Assembly: GCA_022829145.1 (NCBI GenBank)
Contig: CM040763.1
Location: 6,546,641-6,610,640 of the forward strand
From: Albula goreensis
Lineage: Eukaryota > Chordata > Actinopteri > Albuliformes > Albulidae
DNA: 64,000 nucleotides
Reading direction: 5' to 3'
Each line of letters opens with the position of its first letter. Position 1 is the stretch's first letter. Shown in pieces: positions 10,966-24,378 of the stretch. Under the pieces are notes generated by a model. That model searched no databases and was not told the origin of the DNA. It was given only the letters and a program-made list of their open reading frames with translations. The translations under genes and the position numbers were made by a program.

Positions 10966-11975
10966 CTTCGTGCAAAGGTAGCATTTGTGCTGCTTAATCT
11001 ATTATCTTCTTCAGAGATGTGATTCTGTTTGATTTGTTGCAATTACCAGCCAGTAAGAGATTTAATATGTTAAGAGAAACACAGACAGTGCATACGTATA
11101 TTTGTAGAAATGACTAAATTACTAAATGTGGATCAATACTGGCTCGTGGAAAAATCCTTTTCTCTTACACTGAGAGTCACAGATGAAGATCTACAGCTGG
11201 TAAAATATTGAATAACAAGGTGCAGGCAGTTGAAAACCCTTGCATGTTGTCGTGAGGATCAGAGAAGATTCCACCTGGATCTGGATGCAAATTTAGAGTA
11301 AGATGAATAATGGCTGCTAACAGCGATATGTTTACATCGTCGGCCTCTTCACATCATTTTTTTTTTTTTTTTACAAGGGTTATTTAAGTCACACGCTGTG
11401 CTCGGGTGGAACTTGTGCCAACAATTTGGTCATCACCTGACTTTGAACTCAACACACCCCGGTCACAAGTACGGGCCGTGCTAGGTGCCAGCTTCACTGG
11501 CCTTTTGATGCTCCGTCCACCAGACAGCGGTAAGACATTCTTTTGGGAAGTGAGCTTGAGCCTTGATATTTAGTGTTCAAATCCCAGCTTTGCCCTTACC
11601 AGATATGGCTGGAGGTCTGCACTGGTGAGGCAACAATTAGCTTAGCTATGCCATGGAAAGACAGGGGTTATGTTTGTTTGTCTCACCACCCTTTAGCAGC
11701 CATTCCTGGTGCCTCAAGATACCGATGACCTCATCATCCCTGACGACAATGGCAGTGTGTGATTGGTGGTGTGTCTGCGGCGTGTAAAGAATCAAAGGCT
11801 TGTCACCACGTGAATCGGGGGAGTGTTTACAGCCGGCTCCTCCTCCTAAGATGGCAGGACGGGGTTGCTGCGGGAGACCAAACAGTTTGACTGAGTACAG
11901 GGTATGAAAAGACGGGAGAAAACTCAGAAGAAAAAAGTAACAGTTCAGTAAAATTGTACTCTGCAATAATGCATA
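10966..11975. other. Intergenic sequence, no gene seen
   Basis: Mixed-composition single-copy sequence with a T run at about 11359-11372. The 106-codon minus-strand ORF at 11646-11966 overlaps no recognisable domain and has low plausibility. Confidence 0.45.
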
Positions 11976-11977
11976 TA

Positions 11978-12155
11978 GAGCTGTGCTGGTAATTTAGAGG
12001 TTGCAGATTCAGTTCTCAGGAAGTGCGTTGCATTTGTACTCTTGAGAAAGAGCTGGATCTTTGGTAAATATCCAGCTGTATAAATGGATAAAGTGTAAAC
12101 AGTAAGTCTATGTGATTAAGGATATGTTAATACCCTAAAATGTGTAAATGTAAAA
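11978..12155 (+). mobile_element. tRNA-derived SINE-like fragment
   Basis: Shows the diagnostic order of the family: TTAGAGGTTGCAGATTCAGT (B-box-like), then TTTGTACTCTTGAGAAAGAG, then ATATCCAGCTGTATAAATGG. The 5' tRNA head is truncated or diverged. Confidence 0.6.
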
Positions 12156-13770
12156 GAAGAGAAACATCAACTTGATACTAGCAGTTGTTTTCTGCATTAA
12201 TCCTTGGAGGCAAATTCTCACTTTTTTTCTGTCTGAATTTTTTTTTTAATTGTTGTTGTTTTTTGAGCTGTCTTATGTCTGTCCTGTGCTTCCTAGCCGG
12301 TTTCTGTGTGTGTCTGTGCTGTGCTGGTCTCAGAGCCTTAGCAATACAGGCTAAAAATAGTCATATGCACACAACAGCCATTATGTAAGAGATATTTTTA
12401 AGGATAGGATAACAGTAAATATTTGGCCCAACTCTCAGACACATATTTGTAATTGTTCTAATGCATGTTAATCATTAGTGCTCTAGAATCGTGGTGTGTT
12501 TATAATTCCGCCTGCATTCTCTAACCACATGCCCAAATCAATAAGGGTCTGGAACATTGACTCTCCCTGGCATCTAATAACTCAATTATCTTCAAAGTTT
12601 GTTATGCCATGGTATCAAAATGAATGAGGAGCTTTAGTCTGTACTTAGTGCAATGTTCTGTGTGTGTTAGTGTGTGTGTCCTCACTGTTGCTTATTGTTT
12701 GTCTGTTGCTAAGCAAAGGGTTTGTAATCTCCACCATGATTTTGTTCACTTTTGTAATGGTGTCCACCATGACCATGTGTTTTTGCCTTGACACCGATGA
12801 GTCATGGCCTTTCTAACTTCCAGCTGCCAGCAGGTGCAGACCTGAAAAATCTCTACACAACCCAAATCAGAGCCCAGAAAATTATTATGGTGCCTCTTTG
12901 ACGTAGTGTGATTTAATATTGATATTTTTGCTTTTGAGGTGGTCATTGTCAAATTTTTTTCCCTGTTTTGCTTTTCAGTAATGGATTACAGGTCCTCCCT
13001 GGAAAAACAGCACATGATGTGATATTCAAGCATACAAAATATTAATCCAAGAAATAAACGTTTATGATTAGTTTACCTACAGAAAATGCTGGGATGATGA
13101 TGATAATAGTGTCTCTTTGAATGATAGCCATCAATGCGTGAAGTCATCACCATACAGGTTTATTTGAAACAGCCCTCAGCAGGGTTTGCAGCACAGCAAC
13201 CAATCTAATCTAATCAGGAAATCAACTGACCAATCAGTCAACTAATGATGTAATTCACTGACCAATCAGTAGAGTAATCGAATGACCCTCACTTAGGAAA
13301 CAACACATGACACCTCGATTTGTTTGTGAAATGGGCACAATGCAGACTTGTGGCTGATAACACAGATCGGATGTGGAGATATGGATGTCCATGAATGTGT
13401 TACCTGAACTCAGGTGAAAAATGACGCTCTGAGTCAGTTTCACCATTGAGTTGAACCAACACTGTGAACCTGGTGCAGCACTTATACCTGGAGCTGAGCA
13501 TCTCTGTCAAAATACAGGTTCAACGGCCGGAATTTTTTTTTTCTTGTTTACATATTGCCGAATGCTAACATGCATCTTTGATAAAATATGACAAGATAAA
13601 ATATTTTATTCTTTAATGTTTGATGATTGTATTCAAAATCTTGTGTTGTTTTATGTAGCTAGGTTACAGTTAAATTCTGGTTACATCCACTGTTCTGGCC
13701 CATTCATCCTTCAGAAGCCGACCACGCTGGCTCAGGGTCACATTGTTGTTCTGTACCCCAGGTATACTGA
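12156..13770. other. Intergenic sequence, no gene seen
   Basis: AT-rich with short TG and T runs. A possible internal duplication sits at about 13203-13280, where CCAATCAGT-type phrases recur. No convincing exon, RNA gene or transposon. Confidence 0.4.
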
Positions 13771-13774
13771 GCCG

Positions 13775-13960
13775 TGCTGGGTATGAAAAAGCGCTTTGGT
13801 AACCCACAGCTTGCAGATTTGATTCCCAGGTGAGGCAGTGTTGTTGTACCCTTGCACAAGGTACTTAATCTGAATAGCTTCAGCAAATATCCAGCTGTAT
13901 AAATGGATATTGTGTTTAAAAAAATGGTTGTCTGCTAAGCAAATACATAATAAGCAGTCT
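13775..13960 (+). mobile_element. tRNA-derived SINE-like element
   Basis: Contains a B-box-like GCAGATTTGATTCCCAGG, then GTTGTACCCTTGCACAAGG, TACTTAATCTGAATAGCTTC, ATATCCAGCTGTATAAATGG and a GTCTGCTAAGCAAATAC tail. This is the same order as the copy at 58265-58485 and the reverse of those at 10742 and 15440. Confidence 0.7.
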
Positions 13961-14239
13961 GGCTAAGCTGGTTCATGAATACAGCTGATAGAGAAGCACT
14001 CAGCTGTGCTCTAGCCCTGGGGTCTCCAGACACATTCCTCAAACCTTACTGTGGGGACGTTCAACCTGACCGCTGCGCTGCTTAGCTATGAATAATGAAC
14101 TTCAGTACATGTTTTTTAGTCTTGTACTTAAATTTATTTTACATTACTTTCGTGCTGTGAATATGCAGGACTGGGTTATTATTGAAGGTTTGTGATTACA
14201 CAGTGGAGTATTCAGATATGAATGTAATAATGTCATCCC

Positions 14240-14600
14240 CATAAACACACACTTAAAAACTCTAATACATATTCACATATACATGCAGTCGCACGCAGCC
14301 GAGCACACACACACACACACGAGCACACACGCATGCACCTACTCTCACAAATATACACATCATGCACGTGTAAGACCACACACATACACATGTTCACAAA
14401 CACACACGTGCATGCTCACACACACGCAAACGCATTACACATGTACACAGAAGCACCTACGCTAGTAAAGATACACATACATGTGTCAGGGCACACAGAC
14501 GTGCATATGCACTCACACACACTGACACATGTGTCGATGCACACACACATGCACCCTCCCACATACACACACACACACATGCACACACACAATTGCATGT
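14240..14600. repeat. Compound CA-rich microsatellite
   Basis: About 360 bases of CA repeats, interrupted by ATGCAC, GTGTAC and ACATGTG motifs. ORFs read through it on both strands only because simple repeats lack stops. Confidence 0.95.
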
Positions 14601-15439
14601 TTATCAATATCTTTTTCATGTGGAGGTTTTCTCATTAGTGATTCTGTAGCAGTGATGGCAGCGCTGCACTGCTGTCACACAGAGTTATAATAAACTCAGA
14701 TCGTCCGAGCGCAGTCTCGCACGTGCCTAGTGAGGGCCATCGCGCTGCGAGCAACCAGCGCTACGCTGACATCCGGTGGTCTAACAGCTCCACGGGGGGG
14801 GCAGGGAATAATGGACTTACACCTCATAGTTCAGTTGGGGAGGTAGGGAGATTGGGGATGGGGTGAGGGCTCCTTTATCAAGCGAGACAAACCAGCGTCA
14901 AACAGCCGGGCTCCCATGTGCCAAGAATATAACACAAACATCATAGATAGACTGATACTGCACCTGATTCATCAAGGAATAAACTGAAAAAACAGCTTCG
15001 CAGATACATGCTTCAAACCGTCAGGGAGGAGGAGGGCTATGGTTTTGTAGTGGTCAGCTACAACCCAATCCTTTTCTTTGATGATTTTTTTTTCCTTTTT
15101 TTTTTTGGCGAATCGACAGATGCTGTAGATGTTTTGTCGTAACTCCACTGGCAGCAGGGGAGTGTTAGTCATCGGTCTTTGACTTGGCAGAGGTTCCAGA
15201 CGGCCTTTATTACAGATTTATGAGAGTTGAGAGAGTGGGTGGGGCGACAGGGCAAGGGGGTGGCAGTCATGGTTGAGGAAAGGCAGGTGTGGCAAAACAC
15301 TCTGAGCGACTCATCTGAGACATCCACCCATCCTGAGAGTCATGGTCAACGCATTAGGGTGAGTGGTTGTCTATTCTGCATTTCTGGTTGCCAGATTGAG
15401 AAGACATGGAAAACTGAGATATAGCACTCTCCCTTTAAC

Positions 15440-15665
15440 ATTTAACAAACATATATTTAGCTATTTAGCTGATGTTTTACCCTAAGCTTTTATGCTTTTT
15501 TTAAACACAAACCATTTACTCACTGAAGTAATTTAGGCTTTAGTAAGGACTTTGCCCAAGGGTCCTACAGCAGTGTCCTACTTAACCTGCTCAAACCTGC
15601 AACCTCTCAATTAGAAGCACAGCTTCCAAAAGATTACACTACCATTACACAAACATAATACCTGC
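15440..15665 (-). mobile_element. tRNA-derived SINE-like element, antisense copy
   Basis: Contains TTTGCCCAAGGGTCCTACAG, ACTTAACCTGCTCAAACCTG, CAACCTCTCAATTAGAAGC and AAAAGATTACACTACCATTA. In reverse complement these are the B-box, box-A-adjacent head and tail blocks of the family at 58265-58485. Confidence 0.65.
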
Positions 15666-16062
15666 TTTTAACAAAGATTGCTAGTGCGCTGTCACAATGA
15701 CATGACATTGCTCTTAGTGCATCTTAGGAAGACTCAGGTACCTGAAACATCAGACTTTTGACAAATCATTTTTTTTCCTTCCAGCAACACTTTTATTTAG
15801 TCTACACATGGTTATATTACAGTAGCTTCACATTTAGTTTAGCACACATTTTTCTACATTTTTCTTCTATTGCTTTTAATTAAAAGATTCCTCTCTTTCC
15901 CCAAACCAAAAGCTGCATTGCACAAAATTCATCAACAGGCATTTTTAAAATATAGTATTTAAATCTCAGAAGCATCTCCTAGGTGCCTACAGGAGGCCCC
16001 AGGTCTGTTTTGAAAATCCTCTGAAGTCTCGCTTTTAAAACTAATTAAAGTAAGAGAGAGGG

Positions 16063-16185
16063 CTGAGTATCTTAGAGCAGGTGTGCTGGTCTAGGAACAG
16101 CTTTGCTTTTGGCTGGTGTTGAATAAGCAAAGGGATGTGGATGAGGGAAGCCTGATCCCAGATCAGTAGCCCTGCTCAGAATCCG
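16063..16185. mobile_element. Palindromic foldback element, copy 2
   Basis: The left arm (TATCTTAGAGCAGGTGTGCT...GGTCTAGGAACAG) is an imperfect inverted copy of the right arm (CTGATCCCAGATCAGTAGCC...CTGCTCAG). The same arms occur at 24236 and 62503. It has no coding capacity, so it is a MITE or foldback type. Confidence 0.55.
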
Positions 16186-16789
16186 TTGAAGATCATTAGC
16201 TCTTCTCTCATGATGAGCTCTTTCACGTTGGAGGTAATTTGCTGCTCAGTATGATGGCTTTCATGGGATCCAATGGTATTCTCATTAGCATTAGCACTGT
16301 TAGCATGGACATGTTTTGCCACGTGCATGAAGGAGGGGTCCATGTGACAAAATGCGCATGTGAACACGTTTGGGAAGAGATTTTGTTTACACTGCTCTAG
16401 ACCTTCGTGAATCCTTGGTAGGGCACCCTCGAAGTGGCATTGATTATTTCATACAAAATGTATATCCTTATATTTAAACAAAATTAATAATCTCTCTTCA
16501 CACAAATTGAATTACATCATAAATGAAAAGTGTGATATTTTATTTAGATTTATCCAGTGTAAAGGGTCATTAACTCTTAGTTATACATGGAGGTGTGTCA
16601 GCACCAGCTCGCGATTGTTACCTGCCAGGTGAGGAAGAGATCCACTCATCCTGATATACCTTGCAAGTGTATGTTATTCCCCAATACTTTCACCAATTTC
16701 TCCATCTCTAGGGGCCCACCCAGTTAACAATGTACTCCTACTCTCCCTCCATCATTCCTTCCTTCTTGCTTCCTCCCTCCCTCCCGTCA

Positions 16790-17160
16790 TCATTTCACTG
16801 ATCTTCAGCACGGACTGCTGTCTCTGCCGGTGTACGCGGGGGCTTGGTTAGCCGAAAAGCTATGGAGAGGCAGAATAACAAGCAGCGGCACAAGGATAGG
16901 CTATCGCCGGTGCGTTCGCTTTCATGTCTATCCGCCTCTGCCTGGTCTCTGACTCATTCATATACAACAAGAGACAGGGCCTCACATGCATCCTGAGTGT
17001 TACCGAGCGCCCGTGCTGAGTAACACTGAGTTTGCGGAAGGAGTTTGTTTACCGATGGTTATCCATTAGCGCCTTGCCCTTCTGTCCATTCTGATAACCA
17101 CGCTAACATGGGCATCACAATAATTACACATGCCCATTTCAGTTAAAGCAACAGCACCTC
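16790..17160. promoter_or_regulatory. Candidate conserved non-coding element
   Basis: About 370 bases of complex, CpG-containing, repeat-free sequence with homeodomain-like TAAT/ATTA cores near its right end (CACAATAATTACACATGCC). No reading frame of interest. Judged only by composition and context. Confidence 0.35.
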
Positions 17161-19960
17161 AAAAACAGACAGGTAGGAAATAAGAGAAATATTACAATGT
17201 TATATAAGGTGCTGATGACTGTAGTGGTAATACAAAGGTGAAGGATGAACACTGGACACTTACGACCCATGTATTCACAATCTTGTTTCCGATATTTTGA
17301 CCCTCAGATCTTCAACAGGGCATTGAGGGGCAAACACTGGAAATAAAATTGAGACTATAGAAATGCTGTAGTTTAGCTGCCAAATTTGCACCACTTAGAC
17401 ACCTATGATAAATCCCCATAACAATAAGGTGTAGTGTAACTGGCCCCTCGAACAGAACAACTGGCCCCGGTCAGGCCCCCTCAGCTGAACTGGTCTACAA
17501 CCCCCACTGGAAATATGAGCCTGCAGCAAGGAAGATGGAACGTTTGGTCCCCTCGTCCATAGATCAAGTGAAGGAAGGAAAGACATGACTTTAAAAATTT
17601 TCGGACGCAGCTCGGCTATAGGTGCCCTTGAAGGAATGCACACTAAGCAGCTGGTTCAGTGCTGTCCACACAGCGATCTCCTCCGAGCAACACAGCTCCC
17701 GCTAACGGGGCGCATATGAAAACAATTTGGGGGAGAGGTTTGATGTGACAACCGTAATTTTGCTGATGCGTGAAGCTTGCAAAAATGCTGATGATGCTGA
17801 GCTGTTTGGATAACATTCTATTTTTTTTTGAGGTTTCACTCTGTCAAAATAAACCAGATATAAACACATGGTGACAGTGGGACTGTCTGATTGTGGGTTA
17901 GTTTGGTCATTTTGTGATCAAAGCCATAAGTATTCTTCAGTGAACTGTATTAAACACTGTGGTTCATCTTTTGGGTGAAACATTGGACACTCAAAACACA
18001 GCCCATGCACAAAAGAAGTTGGATATATAGAAATGTCTTGGCATTTAATATCAAGGTTTTAGAACAGTATTATAGTGGTTACTCCGAAGGTCATCTGTAT
18101 TAACGGAAATAAATTCAACAGGTGGGCACTCTCCATTTACCTGTGGATTCCAGTGACTACGCCACTATATTTGGAGACATCCAGAGCTGACACTCTTAGA
18201 TTAATTTCAAATGGGAAGCATCTTCAGTCTGGGATGAGAACCTTTCTCCCTGCAGTAAATTCTCTACATAGACCTCACTGTGCTGCTTTATGTGATACAG
18301 GGACATCCAGACTGGTCATGACCCTGCATGGTAATCAGATGAAACCCCAGGATAACATATGCAGCATACGTATGCATACATATGAAAGCTGAATCTGGGT
18401 TTACTATTTGCCAGTTTACGGTGCATACATGCTTCAGAAATGGTATATACTTTTTTGCATATTAAAAAATATTTCAAAGCCAGACTCCCGTGTATATTGA
18501 TCATTTTCACACCTAGTATAGATCTAACTGTTTCCTGTGTCAGTATGGATATATAAGCCAAGTTAAAATGGGGTTTGAGACTTCTGACAAGGAGATCATG
18601 TAGGTGGGAGATGGATAGGCTGTGATATTCTCTCCGATAAACAAAGAAACATTTCTGAAGAGAACAACAATGCAGCGGAGAGGGGGCACGGGGGAGCGCC
18701 TCTGAAAGGTGCCCCTGCTTAAAGTCCCAAATGTCGCTGAATAAACTTACCATGAAGACAAAACGGCAACAGACCCCGTGTGCGGCGAGAGCAGGAAAGA
18801 AAAAAGGAGGTAACAAAGCCTGGTGCACCATGACGGCAGACAAAGAGCGTGCGGGAGCTTTGTGTTATCTGTTGTTTGTGTGCTTTGTAGGCTGGGAAGC
18901 TGCCGGAAGCTACAGCGGCAGGTTGCCGCGGTTTTGTTCTGCACATCGCCAGAGAAAGAGGCACTCGGAAGGCAGAGCTCACCTTCAACGACAGAGAGCA
19001 GAATAGACCTGGTGTGTCACTATTCTCAGCCCGAGTTCATGTCTTTAAAAACATTCACTGTCAAATCAATTTTGATACAGTACATGTTAACCTAGCTGGA
19101 CTCGGATAAACTCTGCTTATTACGGAGTGTTGTTACGGCACATTGATTTGTTTGTTACTTAATTATTTAGTTTCCCTGACAGGCTAATCAACAAGGTCCC
19201 CAGCTGAACTTATGTTATCACATTTTGGCCTCTGTGGTACTATACTTCGAGCCTGATCTATGCAGTTTCTTTCTATGCAGTTGTCTTCACATTGTATACC
19301 AGCATCTGCAAAATGCATGTAATGTGATGTAACAAGCACAGATGCAATCCGATTGGTAGCCACAGATTTCTGAGGGTGGATTTGATTGGTTCTGATACTA
19401 ATCCCAGGTTCCATATGATTCATCAGAAGTAGAAATTGACCATTGTTTTATGAACAGAGCCCATTCTTAGAAGCTGGGCAGATATCTACTGCATCACAGT
19501 AAGAGACCACGCAAATCTTTTGGGGTAGAAGGGTTTGCAACACCTCCCTCCCCCCCACCCGCCCCTTAATTGGGAGGGAGGGGCGGGAGAAGGACGATCT
19601 GGTGCGTTTGGATAAGGGATAAGGTGACCCTGGGCTTCATCGATTTCCCCTGGAACTGCTACAAACCCTCAAACCACTTTCTGTCCACAGCCAGTGTTTT
19701 TAAAAATATCTTAGATTAGATCACATTTCATTATCGCCTGTTTGCAAAGACAATAAATACACAGATAAGTAAACATGGACACATGCTATAGTCTGGTCTG
19801 TCATGTCAATAAAGGATGAAATATCAGATTTTTTCATTTACAACTGTTTTGTATAAATTGATTGTCATCTATCTTTTTCACAACCCATGGTGTAAAGTTT
19901 AAAAACAAAAAAAAATTTTGAAAAGTGTCAGAAACAAATGTGCTTTTTGGCTGCGTGTCC
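17161..19960. other. Intergenic sequence, no gene seen
   Basis: Mostly AT-rich. Several overlapping ORFs on both strands at 18316-19095 (the longest is 175 codons, minus) cover a more balanced patch at 18660-19010. They have no domain, no signal or membrane architecture and no splice context, and opposite-strand frames are equally open. I do not call a gene. The patch itself may be a conserved element. Confidence 0.45.
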
Positions 19961-19964
19961 TTTT

Positions 19965-20300
19965 CATTAAACTTTCCCTTTCAGCGCGGCCTGACCTAGA
20001 CTTTCCAAAGCTGTCAAACGGACAGGAGAGGGGTCTAATTAAGCTGGCAAAAGAAAGCTTAAATACCACAATCCTACTCTTTTAATCTCTGTACAACCAT
20101 CCATTACGATTGACTGTCAATATCTGGGGCTTGGCGGCATTCTCCTGCCGCACACGGACAGGATGGGAGAGTCGCAGAGATAGCTTTGATTAATGATCTC
20201 TGTATAGAGTTCCCTGGGGGAGGCGGCTTCCTCTTGGATCCGCCGTTTCTGCTGGGCTCAATGATTTCTCTCCATCGCAGTTTGTGACAGATTGGACAGA
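19965..20300. promoter_or_regulatory. Candidate conserved non-coding element
   Basis: Repeat-free complex sequence with dense AT-hook/homeodomain-like cores (TCTAATTAAGCTGG, TTGATTAATGATCTCTG) embedded in CpG-containing sequence. No coding frame. It has the texture of a developmental enhancer but is unproven. Confidence 0.4.
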
Positions 20301-20639
20301 CTCCATTGTGGTCGCCATGGCGATGGCGGTGTCATTCAGGGGGACAGATACTGCCACACCACGTTAGGGCTACGGGCGGAGGAAAGAGCCGTTTTTGGCT
20401 CGGTTTGATATTGTTCAGCTTAGGAGGGGGGAGGGAGTTCGCCAGCCTCAGTCCGGGAGACCTCCCTGGGTATGTTTTTTCCTTTTTCCTTAAAAATGAA
20501 GCACTAAATTACACTCAAAGAAACCGAGTGAGGTGTGTTAGTCACCTGTGGTAATTACCTGTGTTGAGCTAGGTGCTGCTCTGGCTAAGCTCTATTCAAC
20601 TCATTAACAATATTTTTTTAAAAAAGCACCTACCCACTA

Positions 20640-20870
20640 ATTTTCACACACATGCTCTCTTTCACTGTCACACTCACAAGCACACACACACATATAAACC
20701 TCTGTCTTTCTCTTTTATAATCATCTTTTATAATCATACACACTGTGTGTGTGGGTGTGTGTGTGTGTCAGACAAGGAAAAACAGAATGTACTTGTGAGT
20801 GAAAAAGAGTATGAACACACATACACACCCATACACATTATTGTTCTCTATATTGTATAAGTGTACTCAC
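20640..20870. repeat. CA/TG microsatellites
   Basis: CA-rich tracts at about 20645-20697 and 20815-20840 flank a TG tract at about 20743-20770, so the segment contains opposed CA and TG runs that could pair. Confidence 0.85.
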
Positions 20871-22655
20871 ACCTACTATCTCTTTCTTTTTCTCTTTCTT
20901 TATCCCAGCTCCACCCCCAGCCCACATTCTCTGTTTCACTCTCTGATTGGTGATTATATTTTTGAAATATTCAGTACAGGAAATCACTGCTTTCATTTGT
21001 TCTGTGCCATAACCATCTGTCTTGTCACAAAAAAAAACAGAGAGAAGGAATCAAAGCATCTGAGATTTAATCTGAATTCACACTTGTTATGTGTGTGCAC
21101 GTCCTCCGAGGTGATTAATTCTGCGCAGCACTGAAAACAATACATTTCAAAGACTCATGACTCATTTGGACTGGACACAAGAGCTGCATGTGCATATGTT
21201 ACTGCATGTGCACAGGTTTTTTCCACGGCTACTTGAGGTAAACTTCCAACTATAACATCACCGCCCCCAACCCCCCCCACGCCACATCCACACACACATA
21301 CACACCCAAATAAGATCCCAGTTTGAAGTGATGGACAAGACAAGTTAGAGATTGCTGTGGGATAAATGTCATGAACATAGAAAATGCCATACCTATCGGA
21401 ATCCTCACCTTGATTTTATTTCAAAGGAAGCAGTAACCTGGAAAGACAGGCTGTAAGTGAAAATAAAGGAAAGACTGTGGCAGACACTATGGGCAAGGAA
21501 GAGAGTTTTTGTGCATCCAGCTAAATCTTTCTGACACTTTGCTGCATTTTAATGTTGGATCCTTCCTGCACCCAGTGCTCAAATTCCTAAATATACTGCA
21601 TTACATTACATTAAAGAAAAACTGCAGGGGGAACATTTTTAATTCATGTATGATTATGTTAATAAATTACAGTGTCATTAATTAGTCCATATAAAGTCTG
21701 TATTACATCAATATGAAATTGGCCTACATACCATTATGGAACAAATACTTTTTTATTTTTAATATTAATCACAAAAAGGTTTTGAATTCCTTAACATCTG
21801 AAGGGAACAGCTTGGTTCGTTGTGTAAAATGTATGATTGAGAGAAACCAATTGAGGGTGATTAACCCCCGGTAGAGAAAGATAAATTTCTTTATTGGATA
21901 TTGATGTCTATCATTATTGGTCCTGCTGAACTGTTGACCTCTCACCTCCCTTAGGGAGCTGGGATAAGCCAACTCTAAAAGCTGATTGGCTTATTTTGTA
22001 TCGATTTATCCGGCAGGAAATCAACACAAGTCAGTGCTTATAGAGCTGTTTCCATAGGGGGTTACATGTCCTAGAGGCTAGTGAGCACTCAGAATTCTGT
22101 GTTAAATATTTACATCTTGATGTTGGACCAGGATGAAACATTTTCATTTGACAGAAATGACACAAGAAAATGACAAAATGAAGTATATATACCTCCTAGT
22201 CATTTGACTATGGAAAGCTGCAGTACTTGACTACTTGACAACTATGTCTTGTTGCTTTGTTTTTGACCTTTTAATGAACTATTTATGTTGATGTAAAAAT
22301 GCTCTGAGCTCCTACTGAAAGTGTTGTGGAACAGATAAGCATCGCCGCTGGACTTGATTACCTCACACTGCACAACAACGGTCTCTATTTTACTATGCTT
22401 GTTCATGTTTGCCCAAGTAGGAATTGGTCATACGAGATTATAACGTGTGAAAACTCAGCATGGGAAACACGTTTACAGTTGAATCAGCACTTAGAGCAGG
22501 GAGAACACTGGAAACTGAACTCTGAGTACTCATGATTGACATAAATAGCTGTCTTTCAGGACAATGTAGGATAAATGCATTTTTCCACACAGAGATGGTG
22601 GTTTCTGCTGCTTCGACATAAATGGAATGCAGAAATAATGTTTTTTTTTTTTTTT
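20871..22655. other. Intergenic sequence, no gene seen
   Basis: AT-rich with a CT-rich patch at 20878-20900 and a C/CA patch at about 21260-21305. No exon-like frame is supported. Confidence 0.45.
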
Positions 22656-22659
22656 TGTT

Positions 22660-23090
22660 TTAGTCTTCTCCAGAATATCATTGACGATGCTGGCGTTCCG
22701 GGCGCCGCGCGGTCCCACATCGGGCAGATGGAAACCGTAATGGTCACGTCCCGCGAGAGCGGGTGTTGTGATTTAACGGGTCGTGTTGTATTTATCGGCT
22801 ACTTGACATTCATATGAGGCAGGCTGAGACGAAGCAGAGCTGATGGAGTGGCTGAGGAGAAGGGGTAGCCGTGGAAACCTCCAGACTCTCTCCTGCATGC
22901 GCGCACACCCATTAGCGGAATTAGCATGAGTGAGAGGTGAAAGACAAGAGGCTCGCTGCTTTTCCGATAAGGTTCCCTCTGTTTAAGCACAGCGGCCTCT
23001 CTGCTCCTCGCGGTCATTACACCTGCTAAGGGTTTGCTCAAACAGAGCCCCAAACCCATCACAATTACAACCGGGAGGCTGGAGTCAAAC
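22660..23090. promoter_or_regulatory. Candidate conserved non-coding element
   Basis: Begins just after a 16-T run (22639-22654). The segment is CpG-rich, non-repetitive and complex, including TTCCGGGCGCCGCGCGGTCC, TTAGCGGAATTAGCATGAG and CGGTCATTACACC. ORFs on both strands have no recognisable features. Confidence 0.35.
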
Positions 23091-24230
23091 AATATGCATC
23101 TCTGAAATCATTTTTTCCCAATCGTTTCACTTACCATTGTTTTTTTTGTCCATGAGGTTGGAATTAATTTTAAGTGAATGTCATTGGAATAAATTTCCAT
23201 ATAGACGATAGGCATTTACTTACACAAGCGCTTACTAGAACACACTGTTTATTGCATTTGGAACAATTCTGTTTACTACTACTGGCCATTGGGGGTCAAC
23301 AATGGTGTTGACTCCCAATTTGGGCATCACTGACAAAGGGAGACCCAAAAGGTCCTAAATGCTCAAGATTCATAGTTGTTTCTTTTTTATATTAATTTTT
23401 GATAATGTGTGTATTATGGCTCATCACACATGTCAACCTGAATACTTAGATTTACTACAACAACACTTAAATGTTATAGATTCAGGACTTACTGAGAGTG
23501 GAATATCATGTAGAAGGGGACCACTGCAAAACAGCAGGGAATTCTACATTGTTTACTGTTATTTTTAAGGGTTCTTAGAAACAAAATGGAGAAGTGTTAG
23601 TTGTGAATGGTTGCTAAGGAATTATGAAATATTTTTGGAGCTCTTTAATGACTTGCAACTCCTGGCCTTCTGACGCATCTCTTTGCGTACCGTTGCCCAC
23701 ATGGTACAAACGCACGTAGTTCACACCTCCACATCCTACAGATGCACGTATTTCGCACTTCCGAATGAAACAAACGAATGCAGTTCACACCTGGCTCTTT
23801 GGCACTTCACAACAGCCAGCTCGGAGGAGGTGGCACTGCCACCTACAAAGGAGGAGGGAGATGAACGACAGTGCCCAAGAAACGTGGCATGGTGCCAGCA
23901 AGGTTGCGAGTGGAGCGCTTTCACACTGAAGGGGAGGAGCTGGGATAGGTACAGTGAATGAGGGCCACTGTCCTTGTTGCGTGAGTAGGGTTAATGTCAT
24001 TAGCATAATCATTTGCATAATTTGCCATACGTAATTTGCAGAAAATATGCAGTTAATTATTACTCATTTTCAGTCAAACTTTACTCATTGCTTTGGCTCG
24101 AAAATAAAGGTGTTTTGAATTTTTTTTATCTACAAAGCGCTAGTTACATTTGGCAAACACAGATCATGCCAAACTTTGAGTTGGTGATGATAAAAAACTA
24201 ACTTTCACTCAGTTGAGAGTCACTGCCCAT
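23091..24230. other. Intergenic sequence, possible decayed transposon
   Basis: The 23690-23960 part is GC-richer with recurrent phrases (CACGTAGTTCACACCT, CGAATGCAGTTCACACCTGG), suggesting an old duplicated or transposon-derived segment. No transposase frame is seen. Confidence 0.3.
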
Positions 24231-24235
24231 TTCTT

Positions 24236-24378
24236 AAGCACCAGGGCCTGCATTCATCAGATGTGCTGGTCCAGGATCAGACCTCCTTTGTCTATAACCT
24301 AACCTTCTATGAAGAGAAAAAAGGTGAAACTGATCACAGATCAGTACTCTAAGATGTTTTATTAATACAGGCCTAGCT
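24236..24378. mobile_element. Palindromic foldback element, copy 3
   Basis: The outer ends GGGCCTGCATTCAT and ATTAATACAGGCCTAG are inverted copies. The inner arms GGTCCAGGATCAGACC and CTGATCACAGATCAGTACTC also pair. The left arm has lost about ten bases relative to the right. It is non-coding and shares arms with copies at 16063 and 62503. Similar palindromic repeats are common in teleost genomes. Confidence 0.65.

Noticed and set aside
18316-19095. Overlapping ORFs up to 175 codons on both strands
   Set aside because: No domain, signal peptide, membrane segment or splice context. Competing frames on both strands imply base composition only.
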